Under the pieces are notes generated by a model. The model was not told the origin of the DNA, did no database searches, and was given only the letters and a program-made list of their open reading frames with translations. A stretch of DNA of 64,000 nucleotides, taken from assembly GCF_000829415.1 (NCBI RefSeq), contig NZ_AP014637.1, positions 1,190,001 through 1,254,000 on the forward strand, written 5' to 3'. The DNA is from Pseudomonas sp. StFLB209. GTDB lineage: Bacteria > Pseudomonadota > Gammaproteobacteria > Pseudomonadales > Pseudomonadaceae. A program made the translations under genes and the position numbers. Of this stretch, positions 53,745 to 63,864 are shown one piece after another (position 1 is the first letter of the stretch; every line of letters begins with the position of its first letter).

Positions 53745-55085
53745 ATGTCCAGCCTCATCCACGACTGGCGTCACCGCCCTACCCATAAACGGGTCTGGGG
53801 TCTGGCGACGCCAATGATCTTGTCGAATATCTCGGTCCCGCTGGTTGCGCTGGTCGATACCGCCGTCATCGGCCACTTGCCCCACGCCCACCAACTGGGC
53901 GCCGTGGCGGTAGGCTCGACGCTGTACAGCTTCATGGCCTCGGGCATGGTGTTCCTGCGCATGGGTTCTACCGGTTTTGCCGCCCAGGCCACCGGCCGCG
54001 CAGATGGCGCGGCACTGCGGCAAATTCTGCTGCAAGGCCTGTTGCTGGCGCTGATCCTGTCCATCGGGCTGATCACCCTGGCGCTGCCGTTCAGCCAGGC
54101 GGCGATGAACCTTATGCAGGCTTCGCCCGACTTGCATCAGTTGACCCTGGAGTTCTTTTACACCCGGCTGTACGGCCTGCCGGCAACCCTGGCCATTTTC
54201 GCGCTGGTCGGCTGGTTGCTCGGCACCCAGAACGCCAGGGCACCGCTGGCGATCCTGCTGGTCACCAACCTGGCCAATATCGCTTTTAACCTGTGGTTCG
54301 TGATTGGCCTGGACTGGGGCGTGGTCGGCTCGGCCCGCGCCTCGGTACTCGCCGAATGGCTGGGCGTGCTGCTGGGGCTGGTGCTGGCCTGGCGCCGCCT
54401 GCGTCTGTGGCCGGGGCAGATGCTCTGGCAGGCCCTGGCGCGCTGGCATAACTGGCGGCCACTGCTGGGGGTGAATCGCGATATTTTCTTGCGCACCCTG
54501 GCGCTGCAATCGGTGATGTTCATGATCACTGCGCAAGGCGCGCGCCTGGGCGATGCGACGGTGGCGGCCAACGCGCTGCTGCTCAATGGTTTGCTGCTGA
54601 CCGCCCACGCCCTGGACGGCCTGGCCCACGCCGTCGAAGCGCTGTGCGGCCACGCCATCGGTGCCCGCGATCGCACCACCCTGCGCCGCAGCCTGGTAGT
54701 GGCCGGCGGCTGGTCGCTGATTGTCAGCCTGCTGTTCGCCCTGGCCTTTACCCTCGGCGGGCACTGGTTTGTATTCCTGCAGACCGACATTGCCCAGATC
54801 CGCGAGACGGCCCTCACCTACCTGCCTTACCTGGCACTTACACCGTTGCTCGGGGTCTGGAGTTACCTGCTCGACGGGCTGTTCATCGGCGCCACCCGGG
54901 CCCGGGAAATGCGTAATGCAATGCTGGTCAGCGTGGTGTTACTGGCGCCCTTCGCAGCGCTGGCCTCGACGCTGGACAATCATGCGCTATGGCTGACCTT
55001 CCTGCTGTTCATGCTGCTGCGTGGCCTGACCCTTGGGATCATTGCCTGGCGCCTGAACCGCAGCGATGGCTGGTTCGCCCACTGA
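53745..55085 (+). CDS. MATE-family multidrug efflux transporter (DinF-like)
   Basis: A 446-residue, 12-helix sodium- or proton-coupled antiporter. Two MATE halves are visible: RVWGLATPMILSNISVPLVALVDTAVIGHLP at the N-terminus and LQSVMFMITAQGARLGDATVAANALLLNGLLLTAHALDGLAHAVEALCGHAIGARDRTTLRRS in the second half, typical of DinF-type members. The start is the ATG five bases after AGGAG (53735-53739); the open frame extends into the MITE but that part is not transporter-like. The last 99 bases overlap the orphan VgrG gene on the opposite strand. Confidence 0.9.
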   Translation: MSSLIHDWRHRPTHKRVWGLATPMILSNISVPLVALVDTAVIGHLPHAHQLGAVAVGSTLYSFMASGMVFLRMGSTGFAAQATGRADGAALRQILLQGLLLALILSIGLITLALPFSQAAMNLMQASPDLHQLTLEFFYTRLYGLPATLAIFALVGWLLGTQNARAPLAILLVTNLANIAFNLWFVIGLDWGVVGSARASVLAEWLGVLLGLVLAWRRLRLWPGQMLWQALARWHNWRPLLGVNRDIFLRTLALQSVMFMITAQGARLGDATVAANALLLNGLLLTAHALDGLAHAVEALCGHAIGARDRTTLRRSLVVAGGWSLIVSLLFALAFTLGGHWFVFLQTDIAQIRETALTYLPYLALTPLLGVWSYLLDGLFIGATRAREMRNAMLVSVVLLAPFAALASTLDNHALWLTFLLFMLLRGLTLGIIAWRLNRSDGWFAH

Positions 55086-56381
55086 TGGGCTAAAGCTCAG
55101 GCGCGGGGCGCTCAGGGTCAGGCCATCGTCATCCAGATGCAGGCGGCTGGCGCCGACCTGCAAGGTCAATCTGGCGCCAGCGTCCAGTTGCAGTTGCTGG
55201 TCGCCCTGGAGCCACAGGCGATCCTGGGCACCGGTTAGCCAGTTGATCGGAAAGTGAGCCTCGACATGCTCTGGGGCCGTCTCGGGCGCCTGATCGTGCA
55301 TACAGGCGATCACCAGTGGTTCGCGGCCAGCTTCGCTGGACGGGCTGACCAGCACCGGCATGCCACCACACAGTGGCACCTGCACAGCGGCCTGCACCGG
55401 CAACCAGCAATCGGCGAAACGTGCCCCCTCTCCCTGCATGACCCAGTCGAACTGGACCCGCACCCGCCCGCGCGCATCGCGCTCGGCCAGCTGCCCGTCA
55501 AGACCGACCACCCAGGCGCGCAGCAAGGCCGGGAAACTGACCGTCGGCACCGCTGGCACATGCACCGGCGCCTCCCACGAACGCACGACAAAGCGGTTGC
55601 TGTAGAACGACTCGCCATGATGCTCGACCTGAACCACTCGCCAGAGCTGATTGCACTCGGCACGCGGATGCCCGGTCAATGGCAATAGTTGCCCACAGCC
55701 CAGCGCCATCAGCGTGCTGCGCCCCTTGCCATCGCGCCGTCTGCCGGCCTGCGGACCGGTCAGGGCAAAGTCGCTCACGCCAGCGCCCTGCCGATCCTCA
55801 CAGCATGGGGCCGGCGCCATGCGCCGGGCACCGAACAAGCCACTGCCGAAGACCAACTGATGGTTTTGCCGCGCATGAACAAAGTGATAGTGAATGCCCT
55901 CTTCGGCACACAACCGCTGTAGCAATTGCAGGTCGTTCTCCAGGTACTGCGCACAGAACGCCCGCGTGGCACAGGGCTCCTGCAAATGAAAGCGGTGGCT
56001 ATCGGTCCCGATGCCATGCTCACTGAGCACCTGAGTGATGATCTGCGTCGCACTCATGTCTTGAAACACCCGTGGCGTATAGCGTTGCGCCAGACAGGCC
56101 AGGCGTGGTCCGAGCGTCAGGCGGTAGCAGACAACGCCCGTCCCCTGGACACAGCGTTGCACGCTCTGGATCTGCCCGTGCAAGCCGGCCCCGGCAGCGC
56201 CCAGGGCGAGAAAGGCCGAACGGTACATCAGCTGCTCGGCGGATATATGGAGATACCCCTCACCCAGCGTCAGCTCAAAGACAAAGGGCCGACTGATGGC
56301 CTCGGTGCCGAAAAAGGACGCAACGGCGAGCGGCTCGTGCAAGCCGGCAACGTCCAGTCGATAGGTCGAGGAATCGGTCAT
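54987..56381 (-). CDS. orphan short VgrG-family (T6SS spike) protein
   Basis: A 464-residue VgrG. The gp27-like domain is clear (YRLDVAGLHEPLAVASFFGTEAISRPFVFELTLG, YRLTLGPRLACLAQRYTPRVFQDMSATQIITQVLSEHGI, ENDLQLLQRLCAEEGIHYHFVHA), followed by the gp5/OB fold (AERDARGRVRVQFDWVM, FADCWLPVQAA). Typical VgrGs are about 600-750 residues; this one ends soon after the OB fold, lacking the long beta-helix spike, and ends with a Gln-rich tail. No T6SS structural or effector gene is nearby. The 3' end overlaps the MATE gene by 99 bases. Confidence 0.8.
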   Translation of the reverse strand: MTDSSTYRLDVAGLHEPLAVASFFGTEAISRPFVFELTLGEGYLHISAEQLMYRSAFLALGAAGAGLHGQIQSVQRCVQGTGVVCYRLTLGPRLACLAQRYTPRVFQDMSATQIITQVLSEHGIGTDSHRFHLQEPCATRAFCAQYLENDLQLLQRLCAEEGIHYHFVHARQNHQLVFGSGLFGARRMAPAPCCEDRQGAGVSDFALTGPQAGRRRDGKGRSTLMALGCGQLLPLTGHPRAECNQLWRVVQVEHHGESFYSNRFVVRSWEAPVHVPAVPTVSFPALLRAWVVGLDGQLAERDARGRVRVQFDWVMQGEGARFADCWLPVQAAVQVPLCGGMPVLVSPSSEAGREPLVIACMHDQAPETAPEHVEAHFPINWLTGAQDRLWLQGDQQLQLDAGARLTLQVGASRLHLDDDGLTLSAPRLSFSPSVGEPAIAAVQAPGNDPKGQATQQHEQQEGQP

Positions 56382-56572
56382 GGAGGACTCTCTGCATCGC
56401 GGGATGAGCGGCGATTCTGGTCGAGAAGCACGATCAGGTAGAGCGCCGGGCAAACAACCAGATGGCGCCTACGACATGCGGGGATGTTTCCTACAAATGC
56501 ACTACGCCCTGACGGGGAACAGTGCAGTGCATGTAGTATGAGTGCCCGTCTTCCAGAGCTTCGGAGCCTGCC

Positions 56573-57736
56573 ATGCCTATCGCCAAAGACCCTCGTGCCC
56601 ATACCGCGCTCAGCCAGGGCGGTCGCAGCGCAGCCAGTGGCGCCGGGCTGTCGGTCAATCCGCCGGTGGTACGCATGAGCACCGTGCTGTTCGACAGCCT
56701 GGCCAGCCTGCGCGAAGCCGAAGAGCTGCGGGCGCAAAGCGAACGCTCGCTGACCTACGCGGCCAATGGCAACCCCACCGCCTTTGCGCTGGAGGACCTG
56801 ATCAATGAACTCGAAGGCGCCCACGGCACCTGCCTGTACCCCACCGGGCTGAACGCGGTTGGGCAGATGTTTCAGGCTTTTCTGCGCCCCGGCCAGCACG
56901 TACTGATTACCGAGGCGGTGTATCCGCCCGTACGGCGTCTGGCGCGCACGCTGCTGACCGCCTTCGATATCGAATTCGATTACTACGCCGCTGATGGCAG
57001 CGATATCGAAGCCCTGATCAAGCCCAACACACGGATGATCTACGCCGAAGTCCCAGGTTCGCAGACCTTCGCGCTGTGCGACCTGCCGGCCCTGGCCCGG
57101 TTGTGTAAAACCCGCGAGCTGTTGCTGGCGGTGGATAACTCCTGGGGCTCGGGGGTGCTGTTCAAGCCACTGGAACTGGGCGCAGATATCTCGCTGATGG
57201 CCCTGACCAAATACGTGGCCGGCCATTCGGACGTGATGATGGGCAGCGTCAGCACCACGCAAGCGCACTTCAAGACCCTCAAGACCATGCAGATTGCCAT
57301 GGGCAGTACCGTCAGCCCGGACGACGCCTATCTGGTGCTGCGCGGTGCCCGCAGCCTGGCCGCACGGCTGGCCATGCATGAGCGCAATGCCTTGCAGGTG
57401 GCGCAATGGCTCCAGGCCCAGCCCCAGGTCGCGCAGGTCATGTACCCGGCGTTGCCGGAGCACCCAGGTCATGCCCTGTGGCAACGCGACTTCCACGGCT
57501 GCAATGGCCTGCTCAGCTTTGAATTCAACAGCGATGCGGCAGGCACCACCGACCGTTTTGTCAGCGCCCTGAAGTTATTTGGCATCGGTTATTCGTGGGG
57601 CGGCTTCGAAAGCCTGGTCAGCGAGGTCTACCTGTTTACTGATGGCCGTAGCCGGCAGGTGCTGCGCTTGCAGATCGGCCTGGAAAATCCCGATGATCTG
57701 ATCGCTGATTTGCAGGCCGGCTTTGGACACCTCTAA
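56573..57736 (+). CDS. metC: cystathionine beta-lyase (PLP, Cys/Met metabolism)
   Basis: A 387-residue fold-type I PLP enzyme. It has the N-terminal NPPVVRMSTVLFDS, the substrate region ALEDLINELEGAHGTCLYPTGLNAV, the PLP-binding lysine in ALTKYVAGHSDVMMGSV (about residue 213) and the C-terminal GIGYSWGGFESLV with the carboxylate-binding region. It fits cystathionine beta-lyase, which cleaves cystathionine to homocysteine, pyruvate and ammonia. GGAG lies six bases before the ATG. Divergent from the orphan VgrG. Confidence 0.9.
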   Translation: MPIAKDPRAHTALSQGGRSAASGAGLSVNPPVVRMSTVLFDSLASLREAEELRAQSERSLTYAANGNPTAFALEDLINELEGAHGTCLYPTGLNAVGQMFQAFLRPGQHVLITEAVYPPVRRLARTLLTAFDIEFDYYAADGSDIEALIKPNTRMIYAEVPGSQTFALCDLPALARLCKTRELLLAVDNSWGSGVLFKPLELGADISLMALTKYVAGHSDVMMGSVSTTQAHFKTLKTMQIAMGSTVSPDDAYLVLRGARSLAARLAMHERNALQVAQWLQAQPQVAQVMYPALPEHPGHALWQRDFHGCNGLLSFEFNSDAAGTTDRFVSALKLFGIGYSWGGFESLVSEVYLFTDGRSRQVLRLQIGLENPDDLIADLQAGFGHL

Positions 57737-57810
57737 AAACTACCTGCTGGCTGGGCGCCTGCGGCGCTACGCGCGCCATCGCCTCCGTTTTTAGAGGCGC
57801 CCTTTTTGCG
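57731..57810 (+). terminator. structured terminator region after metC
   Basis: Arms CTCTAAAAAC (57731-57740, containing the metC stop codon) and GTTTTTAGAG (57787-57796) enclose a GC-rich region with its own hairpins (GGCGC...GCGCC); CCTTTTTGCG follows. The 10-bp outer pairing is exact. Acts as terminator for metC; could also be a repetitive Pseudomonas element. Confidence 0.5.
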
Positions 57811-57906
57811 ACTGCAGGCTGACAGCGGTTCGTCCGGCTGTGCAATTTGCCCCGATGGCGCGGCTCTGCTAGTGTCGCGCCGGTTCACCCTGACCGGAAA
57901 TAGCTC

Positions 57907-58164
57907 ATGGCTCGCAAGAAAGCTGCACTGGATTTCGAACAGTCTCTCGCCGATCTGCAAACGCTGGTAGAGCGTCTGGAAAATGGCGAGTTGTCGCTGG
58001 AGGACTCCCTGACGGCGTTCGAACAAGGCGTGCGCCTGACCCGCGATTGTCAGAGTGCGCTGGCCCAGGCCGAACAGAAGGTCCAGATCCTGCTTGAGCG
58101 TGATGGCGAACTGGCCGAAGCACCGTTTGAAAGTGACTCACTCCAAGCGGATCAAGCGCAATGA
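57907..58164 (+). CDS. xseB: exonuclease VII small subunit
   Basis: An 85-residue all-helical protein with the XseB pattern [54 protein letters not shown]. It binds XseA (not in window) to form the single-strand exonuclease VII. The stop overlaps the ispA start (ATGA), the usual xseB-ispA-dxs operon order. Confidence 0.96.
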   Translation: MARKKAALDFEQSLADLQTLVERLENGELSLEDSLTAFEQGVRLTRDCQSALAQAEQKVQILLERDGELAEAPFESDSLQADQAQ

Positions 58165-59048
58165 TTGCAACCTACCAAGCACTGAGCCAGGCCCGCGTGG
58201 ACCGTGCTCTGGAACCGCTGTTCAAGGCCCCGACCGCCGAGCTGGACCGCATCTATGCGGCAATGCGCTACAGCGTGATGAACGGCGGTAAACGGGTTCG
58301 CCCGCTACTGGCCTACGCGGCCTGCGAGGCCATGGGCGGCATCCCGGAACACGCCAATGGCGCAGCCTGTGCGGTGGAACTGATTCACGCCTACTCGCTG
58401 GTCCATGACGACCTGCCAGCCATGGACGATGACGACCTGCGGCGCGGCCAGCCAACGACCCACAAGGCCTTCGACGAAGCCTGCGCGATTCTTGCCGGCG
58501 ACGGTCTGCAAAGCCTGGCATTCAGTGCCCTGACCGACCCGCAACTGAACGTGCGCGATGCGCAAACCCGCCTGCAGATGGTCGAGACCCTGGCCCGTGC
58601 CGCCGGTCCCGCCGGCATGGTCGGCGGCCAGGCCATCGACCTGGGTTCGGTGGGTCTGAAGCTTGATCAGGCTGCACTGGAGAACATGCACCGGCACAAG
58701 ACCGGCGCCCTGATCGAAGCCAGTGTACGCCTCGGTGCCCTGGCCAGCGGCCACGCCGACAGCGAGCGGCTGGCGGCCTTGCAGGTCTACGCGCGCGCCG
58801 TCGGTCTGGCTTTTCAGGTTCAGGACGACATTCTCGACGTAGAGAGCGACACGGCAACGCTGGGCAAACGCCAAGGCGCCGATATCGCCCGCGACAAGCC
58901 GACCTACCCTGCACTGCTGGGGCTGGACGCCGCCAAGGCCTATGCTCTGGAGCTGCGTGACCAGGCACTTGAAGCCCTGCGACCATTCGACGCGGCCGCC
59001 GAACCGTTGCGCGCGCTGGCCCAGTACATTGTCGAGCGACGTAACTGA
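58161..59048 (+). CDS. ispA: farnesyl diphosphate synthase
   Basis: A 295-residue prenyltransferase. The first aspartate-rich motif [14 protein letters not shown] (about residue 84) and second motif [13 protein letters not shown] are intact, and the 5-residue context YSLVHDD is that of short-chain IspA-type synthases. It condenses IPP with DMAPP and GPP to make FPP for ubiquinone, undecaprenyl carriers and hopanoids. Starts within the xseB stop. Confidence 0.96.
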   Translation: MIATYQALSQARVDRALEPLFKAPTAELDRIYAAMRYSVMNGGKRVRPLLAYAACEAMGGIPEHANGAACAVELIHAYSLVHDDLPAMDDDDLRRGQPTTHKAFDEACAILAGDGLQSLAFSALTDPQLNVRDAQTRLQMVETLARAAGPAGMVGGQAIDLGSVGLKLDQAALENMHRHKTGALIEASVRLGALASGHADSERLAALQVYARAVGLAFQVQDDILDVESDTATLGKRQGADIARDKPTYPALLGLDAAKAYALELRDQALEALRPFDAAAEPLRALAQYIVERRN

Positions 59049-59203
59049 CTGGCACCGCCTGTCGCCGTATGTTTCCCGCTAGCGAATCAATGCTGATCTG
59101 CCACGTCGAAACGTACAGCATTACTCATCCACGACGCGCTTCATGGGCAGCCTGCCATGCTTGATGTAAACTGCCGCGTCTTCTACTTATAACGATTCGC
59201 CTG

Positions 59204-61102
59204 ATGCCCAAGACGTTCAAAGAGATTCCCCGCGAGCGCCCCGTCACGCCGTTGCTCGACCGTGCTGGCACACCGGACGCCCTGCGCCGCCTCGGCGAAG
59301 CCGAGCTGGAAACCCTGGCCGATGAACTGCGCCTTGAACTGCTCTACAGCGTAGGCCAGACCGGCGGCCACTTTGGCGCAGGTCTGGGTGTCATCGAACT
59401 GACCATCGCCCTGCATTACGTGTTCGACACGCCTGATGACCGCCTGGTCTGGGACGTCGGTCATCAGGCCTATCCGCACAAGATCCTCACCGGCCGTCGC
59501 CAGCGCATGCTGAGCCTGCGCCAGAAGGACGGCATTGCGGCATTCCCGCGGCGCAGCGAAAGCGAGTACGACACGTTCGGCGTCGGCCACTCCAGCACCT
59601 CGATCAGCGCCGCGCTGGGCATGGCCGTTGCCGCTCGTCTGCAAGGCATCGAGCGCAAGTCGATTGCCGTGATCGGCGATGGCGCGCTGACCGCCGGGAT
59701 GGCCTTCGAAGCGTTGAACCATGCACCGGAAGTCAACGCCGACATGCTGGTGATCCTCAACGACAACGACATGTCGATCTCGCGCAACGTGGGCGGCCTG
59801 TCCAACTACCTGGCCAAGATCCTCTCCAGCCGCACGTACACCAGCATGCGTGAAGGCAGCAAAAAAGTGCTGTCGCGCCTGCCCGGTGCCTGGGAAATCG
59901 CCCGTCGTACCGAAGAATACGCCAAGGGCATGCTGGTGCCTGGCACGCTGTTCGAAGAGCTGGGCTGGAATTATATCGGCCCGATCGATGGCCACGACCT
60001 GCCGACTCTGGTCGCCACCCTGCGTAACATGCGCGACCTCAAGGGGCCGCAGTTCCTGCATGTGGTCACCAAAAAGGGCAAAGGCTTCGCCCCGGCGGAA
60101 GTCGACCCCATCGGTTACCACGCGATCACCAAACTCGACCCGCTGGACGCTCCGGCCGCCGCGCCGAAAAAACCCGGCGGGCCGAAATACGCCGGTGTGT
60201 TCGGCCAGTGGATCTGCGACATGGCCAGCCAGGACCTGCGGCTGGTGGGCATCACCCCGGCCATGAAGGAAGGCTCTGATCTGGTTGATTTCGCCGAGCG
60301 TTTTCCGCAGCGTTATTTCGACGTGGCGATTGCCGAACAACACGCAGTGACCCTGGCCGCCGGCATGGCCTGCGAGGGCAGCAAGCCGGTCGTGGCGATC
60401 TATTCGACCTTCCTGCAACGCGGTTATGACCAGTTGGTGCATGACGTGGCGGTGCAGAACCTCGACGTGCTGTTTGCCATCGACCGCGCAGGATTGGTGG
60501 GCGAAGACGGCCCGACCCACGCCGGCAGTTTCGACCTGTCTTACCTGCGCTGCATCCCGGGCATGCTGATCATGACCCCGAGCGATGAGAACGAGCTGCG
60601 CAAGATGCTGACCACCGGCTACCTGCACGAAGGCCCGGCGGCGGTACGCTATCCACGCGGCACCGGTCCGAACGCCACCATCGAGGCGGGTCTGGCGCCG
60701 ATCGAGATTGGCAAGGGTGTAATCCGTCGCCAGGGTAACGGCGTAGCGATTCTGGTGTTTGGCGTGCAGTTGGCCGACGCGCTAAAAGCCGCTGAGCCGA
60801 TTGATGCGACGGTGGTCGACATGCGTTTCGTCAAGCCGCTGGACGAAGCGCTGCTACGCGAAATCGCTGCCGGTCATGAGCTGTTGGTGACTGTCGAGGA
60901 GAACTCGGTGATGGGTGGCGCTGGCGCTGCGGTCAGCGAATTCCTCGCCCAGGCCAATATTCTCAAATCGGTACTGCATCTGGGGCTGCCGGACACCTAT
61001 GTAGAGCACGCCAAGCCGGCGCAAATGCTGGCTGAATGCGGCCTGGATGCCGAAGGGATCGCGGCGGCGATTGCGCGGCGTCTGGAGTTGATGGGTAACT
61101 GA
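59204..61102 (+). CDS. dxs: 1-deoxy-D-xylulose-5-phosphate synthase
   Basis: A 632-residue thiamine-diphosphate transketolase-family enzyme, first step of the MEP pathway: pyruvate plus glyceraldehyde-3-phosphate gives DXP. TPP-binding [34 protein letters not shown], catalytic His in [13 protein letters not shown], the central [18 protein letters not shown] and C-terminal [15 protein letters not shown] are all present. 155 bases separate it from ispA, so it may have its own promoter; none was clear by eye. Confidence 0.97.
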   Translation: MPKTFKEIPRERPVTPLLDRAGTPDALRRLGEAELETLADELRLELLYSVGQTGGHFGAGLGVIELTIALHYVFDTPDDRLVWDVGHQAYPHKILTGRRQRMLSLRQKDGIAAFPRRSESEYDTFGVGHSSTSISAALGMAVAARLQGIERKSIAVIGDGALTAGMAFEALNHAPEVNADMLVILNDNDMSISRNVGGLSNYLAKILSSRTYTSMREGSKKVLSRLPGAWEIARRTEEYAKGMLVPGTLFEELGWNYIGPIDGHDLPTLVATLRNMRDLKGPQFLHVVTKKGKGFAPAEVDPIGYHAITKLDPLDAPAAAPKKPGGPKYAGVFGQWICDMASQDLRLVGITPAMKEGSDLVDFAERFPQRYFDVAIAEQHAVTLAAGMACEGSKPVVAIYSTFLQRGYDQLVHDVAVQNLDVLFAIDRAGLVGEDGPTHAGSFDLSYLRCIPGMLIMTPSDENELRKMLTTGYLHEGPAAVRYPRGTGPNATIEAGLAPIEIGKGVIRRQGNGVAILVFGVQLADALKAAEPIDATVVDMRFVKPLDEALLREIAAGHELLVTVEENSVMGGAGAAVSEFLAQANILKSVLHLGLPDTYVEHAKPAQMLAECGLDAEGIAAAIARRLELMGN

Positions 61103-61106
61103 CGCC

Positions 61107-61197
61107 TTCGCGGCTGAAGCGGATCGCCGCCCGGCCTCTCCTACGGTTTCACAAACCTTGCAGGAGCGGCCGGGCGGCGATCCGCTTCAGCCGCGAA
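61107..61197. repeat. perfect 30-bp REP inverted pair after dxs
   Basis: Bases 61107-61136 and 61168-61197 are exact reverse complements, 30 of 30, separated by 31 bases; the arms include the REP core GCGGCTGAAGCGGATCG. An unusually long and perfect pair for a REP/BIME, located five bases after the dxs stop, where it probably stabilises or ends the dxs mRNA. Confidence 0.85.
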
Positions 61198-61228
61198 CGA
61201 TCCGGTTCGGTGTATCGATCATTACCGC

Positions 61229-61657
61229 TTAGGCCGCAGGCTGCGGCGGCACCAGACGTGGAATACGGTACAGGAACAACAACCCGATACTGGCAAACGC
61301 CAGCAGGAACACCAGCGCGGCGTGAAGGCTGAACAACACGCCAATCGCCGCAAACCACGCCGGGGTACTGGCCGCCAGAAACGCGATACGCCGCACCGCC
61401 GCCAGGTTCAGCCAGGCAGCGGGCTCCTGCGCTGTATCCAGGTGAGTACGGGTGGTTTCCAGCGCACGCTTGTAGACGCCATGGGTCCTGACGCTGATCA
61501 ACAACGACCCAGCGCCCATTGCAAACAACAGCAACGCCATGATCCCCGGCTCCGAAGCCTTGAAGAACAGACAGGCGAGCAGCAACGGCGCAAGGGTCAG
61601 GCCCAGTTGCCGCCACCAGGCCAGCTCCAGTCGCTGATACACCTCGCCCCGGGTCAC
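61229..61657 (-). CDS. small conserved membrane protein downstream of ribA
   Basis: A 142-residue protein with four hydrophobic helices ([59 protein letters not shown]). Its start overlaps the ribA stop by four bases, so it is translationally coupled to ribA. No family recognised; found next to ribA in Pseudomonas by my recollection. Possibly the last gene of the thiL-pgpA-ribA operon. Confidence 0.7.
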   Translation of the reverse strand: MTRGEVYQRLELAWWRQLGLTLAPLLLACLFFKASEPGIMALLLFAMGAGSLLISVRTHGVYKRALETTRTHLDTAQEPAAWLNLAAVRRIAFLAASTPAWFAAIGVLFSLHAALVFLLAFASIGLLFLYRIPRLVPPQPAA

Positions 61658-62271
61658 GCCGGATCGACCTCGCTCTGATGCTCATTGCCCATCATATGGC
61701 CCAGCTTGCCGGCCTTGGTAGCCAGGTACAGCTTGTTATGCGGATTGCGCCCGGTGTGCAGCGGCACCCGCTCGGCAACCTTGATGCCCATGTCGGTCAG
61801 CGCCTTGACCTTGCGCGGGTTATTGGTCATCAGCCGTAGCGACTCCACGCCAAGGTGCTCAAGCATCGGCAGGCAGATCCCGTACTCACGCATGTCGGCG
61901 GCAAAGCCCAGGCGCTCGTTGGCCTCGACGGTATCGGCACCACCATCCTGCAGCTCATAGGCGCGGATCTTGTTCATCAGGCCAATACCTCGGCCTTCCT
62001 GGCGCAAATACAGCAACACACCACGGCCTTCTTCAGCAATCGCCCGCAGGGCTGCTTCGAGCTGGGAGCCGCAATCGCAACGCTGGCTGAACAACGCATC
62101 ACCTGTCAGGCATTCGGAATGCACCCGGCCGAGCACAGGCGCGCCATCGGCGATCTCGCCAAGGCTCAGGACAACGTGTTCACGCCCGGTGGCCGACTCA
62201 AGAAAGCCGTGCATGGTGAATTGCGCAAAAGGCGTGGGCAATTTGGAAGCGGCGACAAAAACGACGGGCAC
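61654..62271 (-). CDS. ribA: GTP cyclohydrolase II
   Basis: A 205-residue zinc enzyme catalysing the first step of riboflavin synthesis (GTP to 2,5-diamino-6-ribosylamino-pyrimidinone 5'-phosphate). The zinc cysteines are in [18 protein letters not shown], the catalytic region [25 protein letters not shown] and the GTP-binding [25 protein letters not shown] are intact. No FMN riboswitch is visible upstream; in Pseudomonas that element normally sits before ribB-like genes instead. 95 bases after pgpA. Confidence 0.96.
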   Translation of the reverse strand: MPVVFVAASKLPTPFAQFTMHGFLESATGREHVVLSLGEIADGAPVLGRVHSECLTGDALFSQRCDCGSQLEAALRAIAEEGRGVLLYLRQEGRGIGLMNKIRAYELQDGGADTVEANERLGFAADMREYGICLPMLEHLGVESLRLMTNNPRKVKALTDMGIKVAERVPLHTGRNPHNKLYLATKAGKLGHMMGNEHQSEVDPA

Positions 62272-62366
62272 CCTGTGCTCCTAAATGTGAAATCAGGCAA
62301 GCCGGCATTGTAACAGCAGGTTTGACACTCGCTTATGCCGAATTTTCGTACGTCAATATCAGAAAA

Positions 62367-62876
62367 CTAGATTAAGTCGACGATCCACACCAGCCCTTGT
62401 AGCGACAACCAGGCCATCACACCGGCCAGTACGTCGTCGAACATGATGCCGATGCCGCCCTGGATATTCCGGTCGCACCAGCAAATGGGCCAGGGTTTAA
62501 GAATGTCGAAAAACCGAAACAACACAAAACCTGCGAGCAGCCAGTGCCAGCCCTCGGGAACCAGCCACAGGGTGATCCACATGCCGGCAATCTCATCCCA
62601 GACGATGCCTTCATGATCGTGCACGCCCAGATCATCGGCGACTCTGCCACACAGCCAGCAACCGAAGATCAGGGTGATCGCCAGCATCAGGCCGTAGCCC
62701 CAGCCCGGCAGCATCTGCCACAGGGGAATGAACGGCAGGGCGATCAGCGAACCCCAGGTGCCCGGTGCCTTGGGCAGGGTTCCGGTACCGAAACCAAACG
62801 CCATGAAATGCCAAGGGTTGGTCCATACCGAAGGCGGCACGTACTCGGCAGAAATCTTGTCGGGATTGTTATTCAC
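62367..62876 (-). CDS. pgpA: phosphatidylglycerophosphatase A
   Basis: A 169-residue integral membrane phosphatase that converts phosphatidylglycerol phosphate to phosphatidylglycerol. Conserved FGTGTLPKAPGTWGSL, the metal/catalytic GIVWDEIAGMWITLWLVP and RFFDILKPWPICWCDRNIQGGIGIMFDDVLAGV are present with four helices. The start GTG overlaps the thiL stop (GTGA); the longer upstream frame is antisense-like and not used. Confidence 0.94.
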   Translation of the reverse strand: MNNNPDKISAEYVPPSVWTNPWHFMAFGFGTGTLPKAPGTWGSLIALPFIPLWQMLPGWGYGLMLAITLIFGCWLCGRVADDLGVHDHEGIVWDEIAGMWITLWLVPEGWHWLLAGFVLFRFFDILKPWPICWCDRNIQGGIGIMFDDVLAGVMAWLSLQGLVWIVDLI

Positions 62877-63838
62877 TGTGAATCTCGAAAATGTTGATAA
62901 CCGCGCACTGCCGGGGTGATGTCCTGGCCGTCTCGGTCGATCAGCGCAACGCCTTCGCCGGCAGTCACCTGACCGATGACAGTGATCGGCCAACCAGCGG
63001 CTTGCAAGTCGGCCAGCTGAGGGGCTGGCAGAGTAAAAGCCAGGACATAATCGTCACCGCCGCTCAGGGCTGCCTGTTGCGCAGCAACGTCGCCCAACAG
63101 GTCGAGCAGTGCACTGGACATCGGCAAACAGTCGCGTTCAACCAGCAGGCGCACGCCTGACGCCTTGGCGATATGCCCGCAGTCGGCCAGCAAGCCGTCG
63201 GAAATATCCAGCGCGGCCGTGGCCTTGCCGCGCAGGGCCATACCCAGCGCCAACTGCGGTTGTGGCGACCAGTAGCGGGCCAGCAGTGGCTCGCTGACAG
63301 CAGGCTCAGTGCTGCGCTCGCCCAGCACCAGCGGCAAGGCGCCCGCCGCATCGCCCAACGCCCCGCCGACACACAGCAGCTCGCCAATCTGCGCGCCGCC
63401 ACGGGTCAGCGCCTGGCCGGCAGGCACAGCGCCAAAAACTGTCAGGGTCAGGCTCAGCGGGCCACGGGTGGTGTCGCCACCGATCAGGCGCAGCCCGCAG
63501 GCTTCGGCCATCCGATTGAGACCTTCGGCAAAGGCTTTGAGCCAGTCGGCCGTGAAGTCAGGAAGGGTCAGCGCGAGGGTGAAGCCAATCGGCCGGGCGC
63601 CCATCGCCGCCAGGTCGCTGGCGGAAACACCCAGGGCGCGCTGGCCAAGCAGGAAGGGATCACAGACAACCGGAAAGTGCACCCCGGCCACCAGGGTGTC
63701 GGTAGACACCGCCAGTTGCTCGCCCGCCGCCAGGCTGAGCAAGGCGCAATCGTCACCGATGCCCAGCGCGACCGACTCGCCGGGACGCGCACAGGGCGCG
63801 GCGGCGAAGTAGTGACGGATCAGTTCAAACTCACCCAT
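62873..63838 (-). CDS. thiL: thiamine-monophosphate kinase
   Basis: A 321-residue PurM-family ATP-dependent kinase making thiamine diphosphate, the cofactor needed by Dxs nearby. N-terminal MGEFELIRHYFAAA, metal-binding GIGDDCALL and VSTDTLVAGVHF, GDTTRGPLSLTLTVFG, DISDGLLADCGHIAKASG and SGGDDYVLAFTLP are all intact. ATG is chosen at the family-typical MGEFELI; the frame continues upstream by seven codons. Confidence 0.95.
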   Translation of the reverse strand: MGEFELIRHYFAAAPCARPGESVALGIGDDCALLSLAAGEQLAVSTDTLVAGVHFPVVCDPFLLGQRALGVSASDLAAMGARPIGFTLALTLPDFTADWLKAFAEGLNRMAEACGLRLIGGDTTRGPLSLTLTVFGAVPAGQALTRGGAQIGELLCVGGALGDAAGALPLVLGERSTEPAVSEPLLARYWSPQPQLALGMALRGKATAALDISDGLLADCGHIAKASGVRLLVERDCLPMSSALLDLLGDVAAQQAALSGGDDYVLAFTLPAPQLADLQAAGWPITVIGQVTAGEGVALIDRDGQDITPAVRGYQHFRDSQ

Positions 63839-63864
63839 GACAGCCTGCCTTATCGACAAGCCGA

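Noticed and set aside
54987..56381. T6SS gene cluster or prophage tail region
   Set aside because: Only one VgrG-type gene is present. Neighbours are an exporter and an amino-acid enzyme, with no sheath, baseplate, ClpV or Hcp genes.
62272..62366. FMN riboswitch before ribA
   Set aside because: The 95 bases upstream are too short for the conserved RFN fold and contain none of its conserved sequence blocks.
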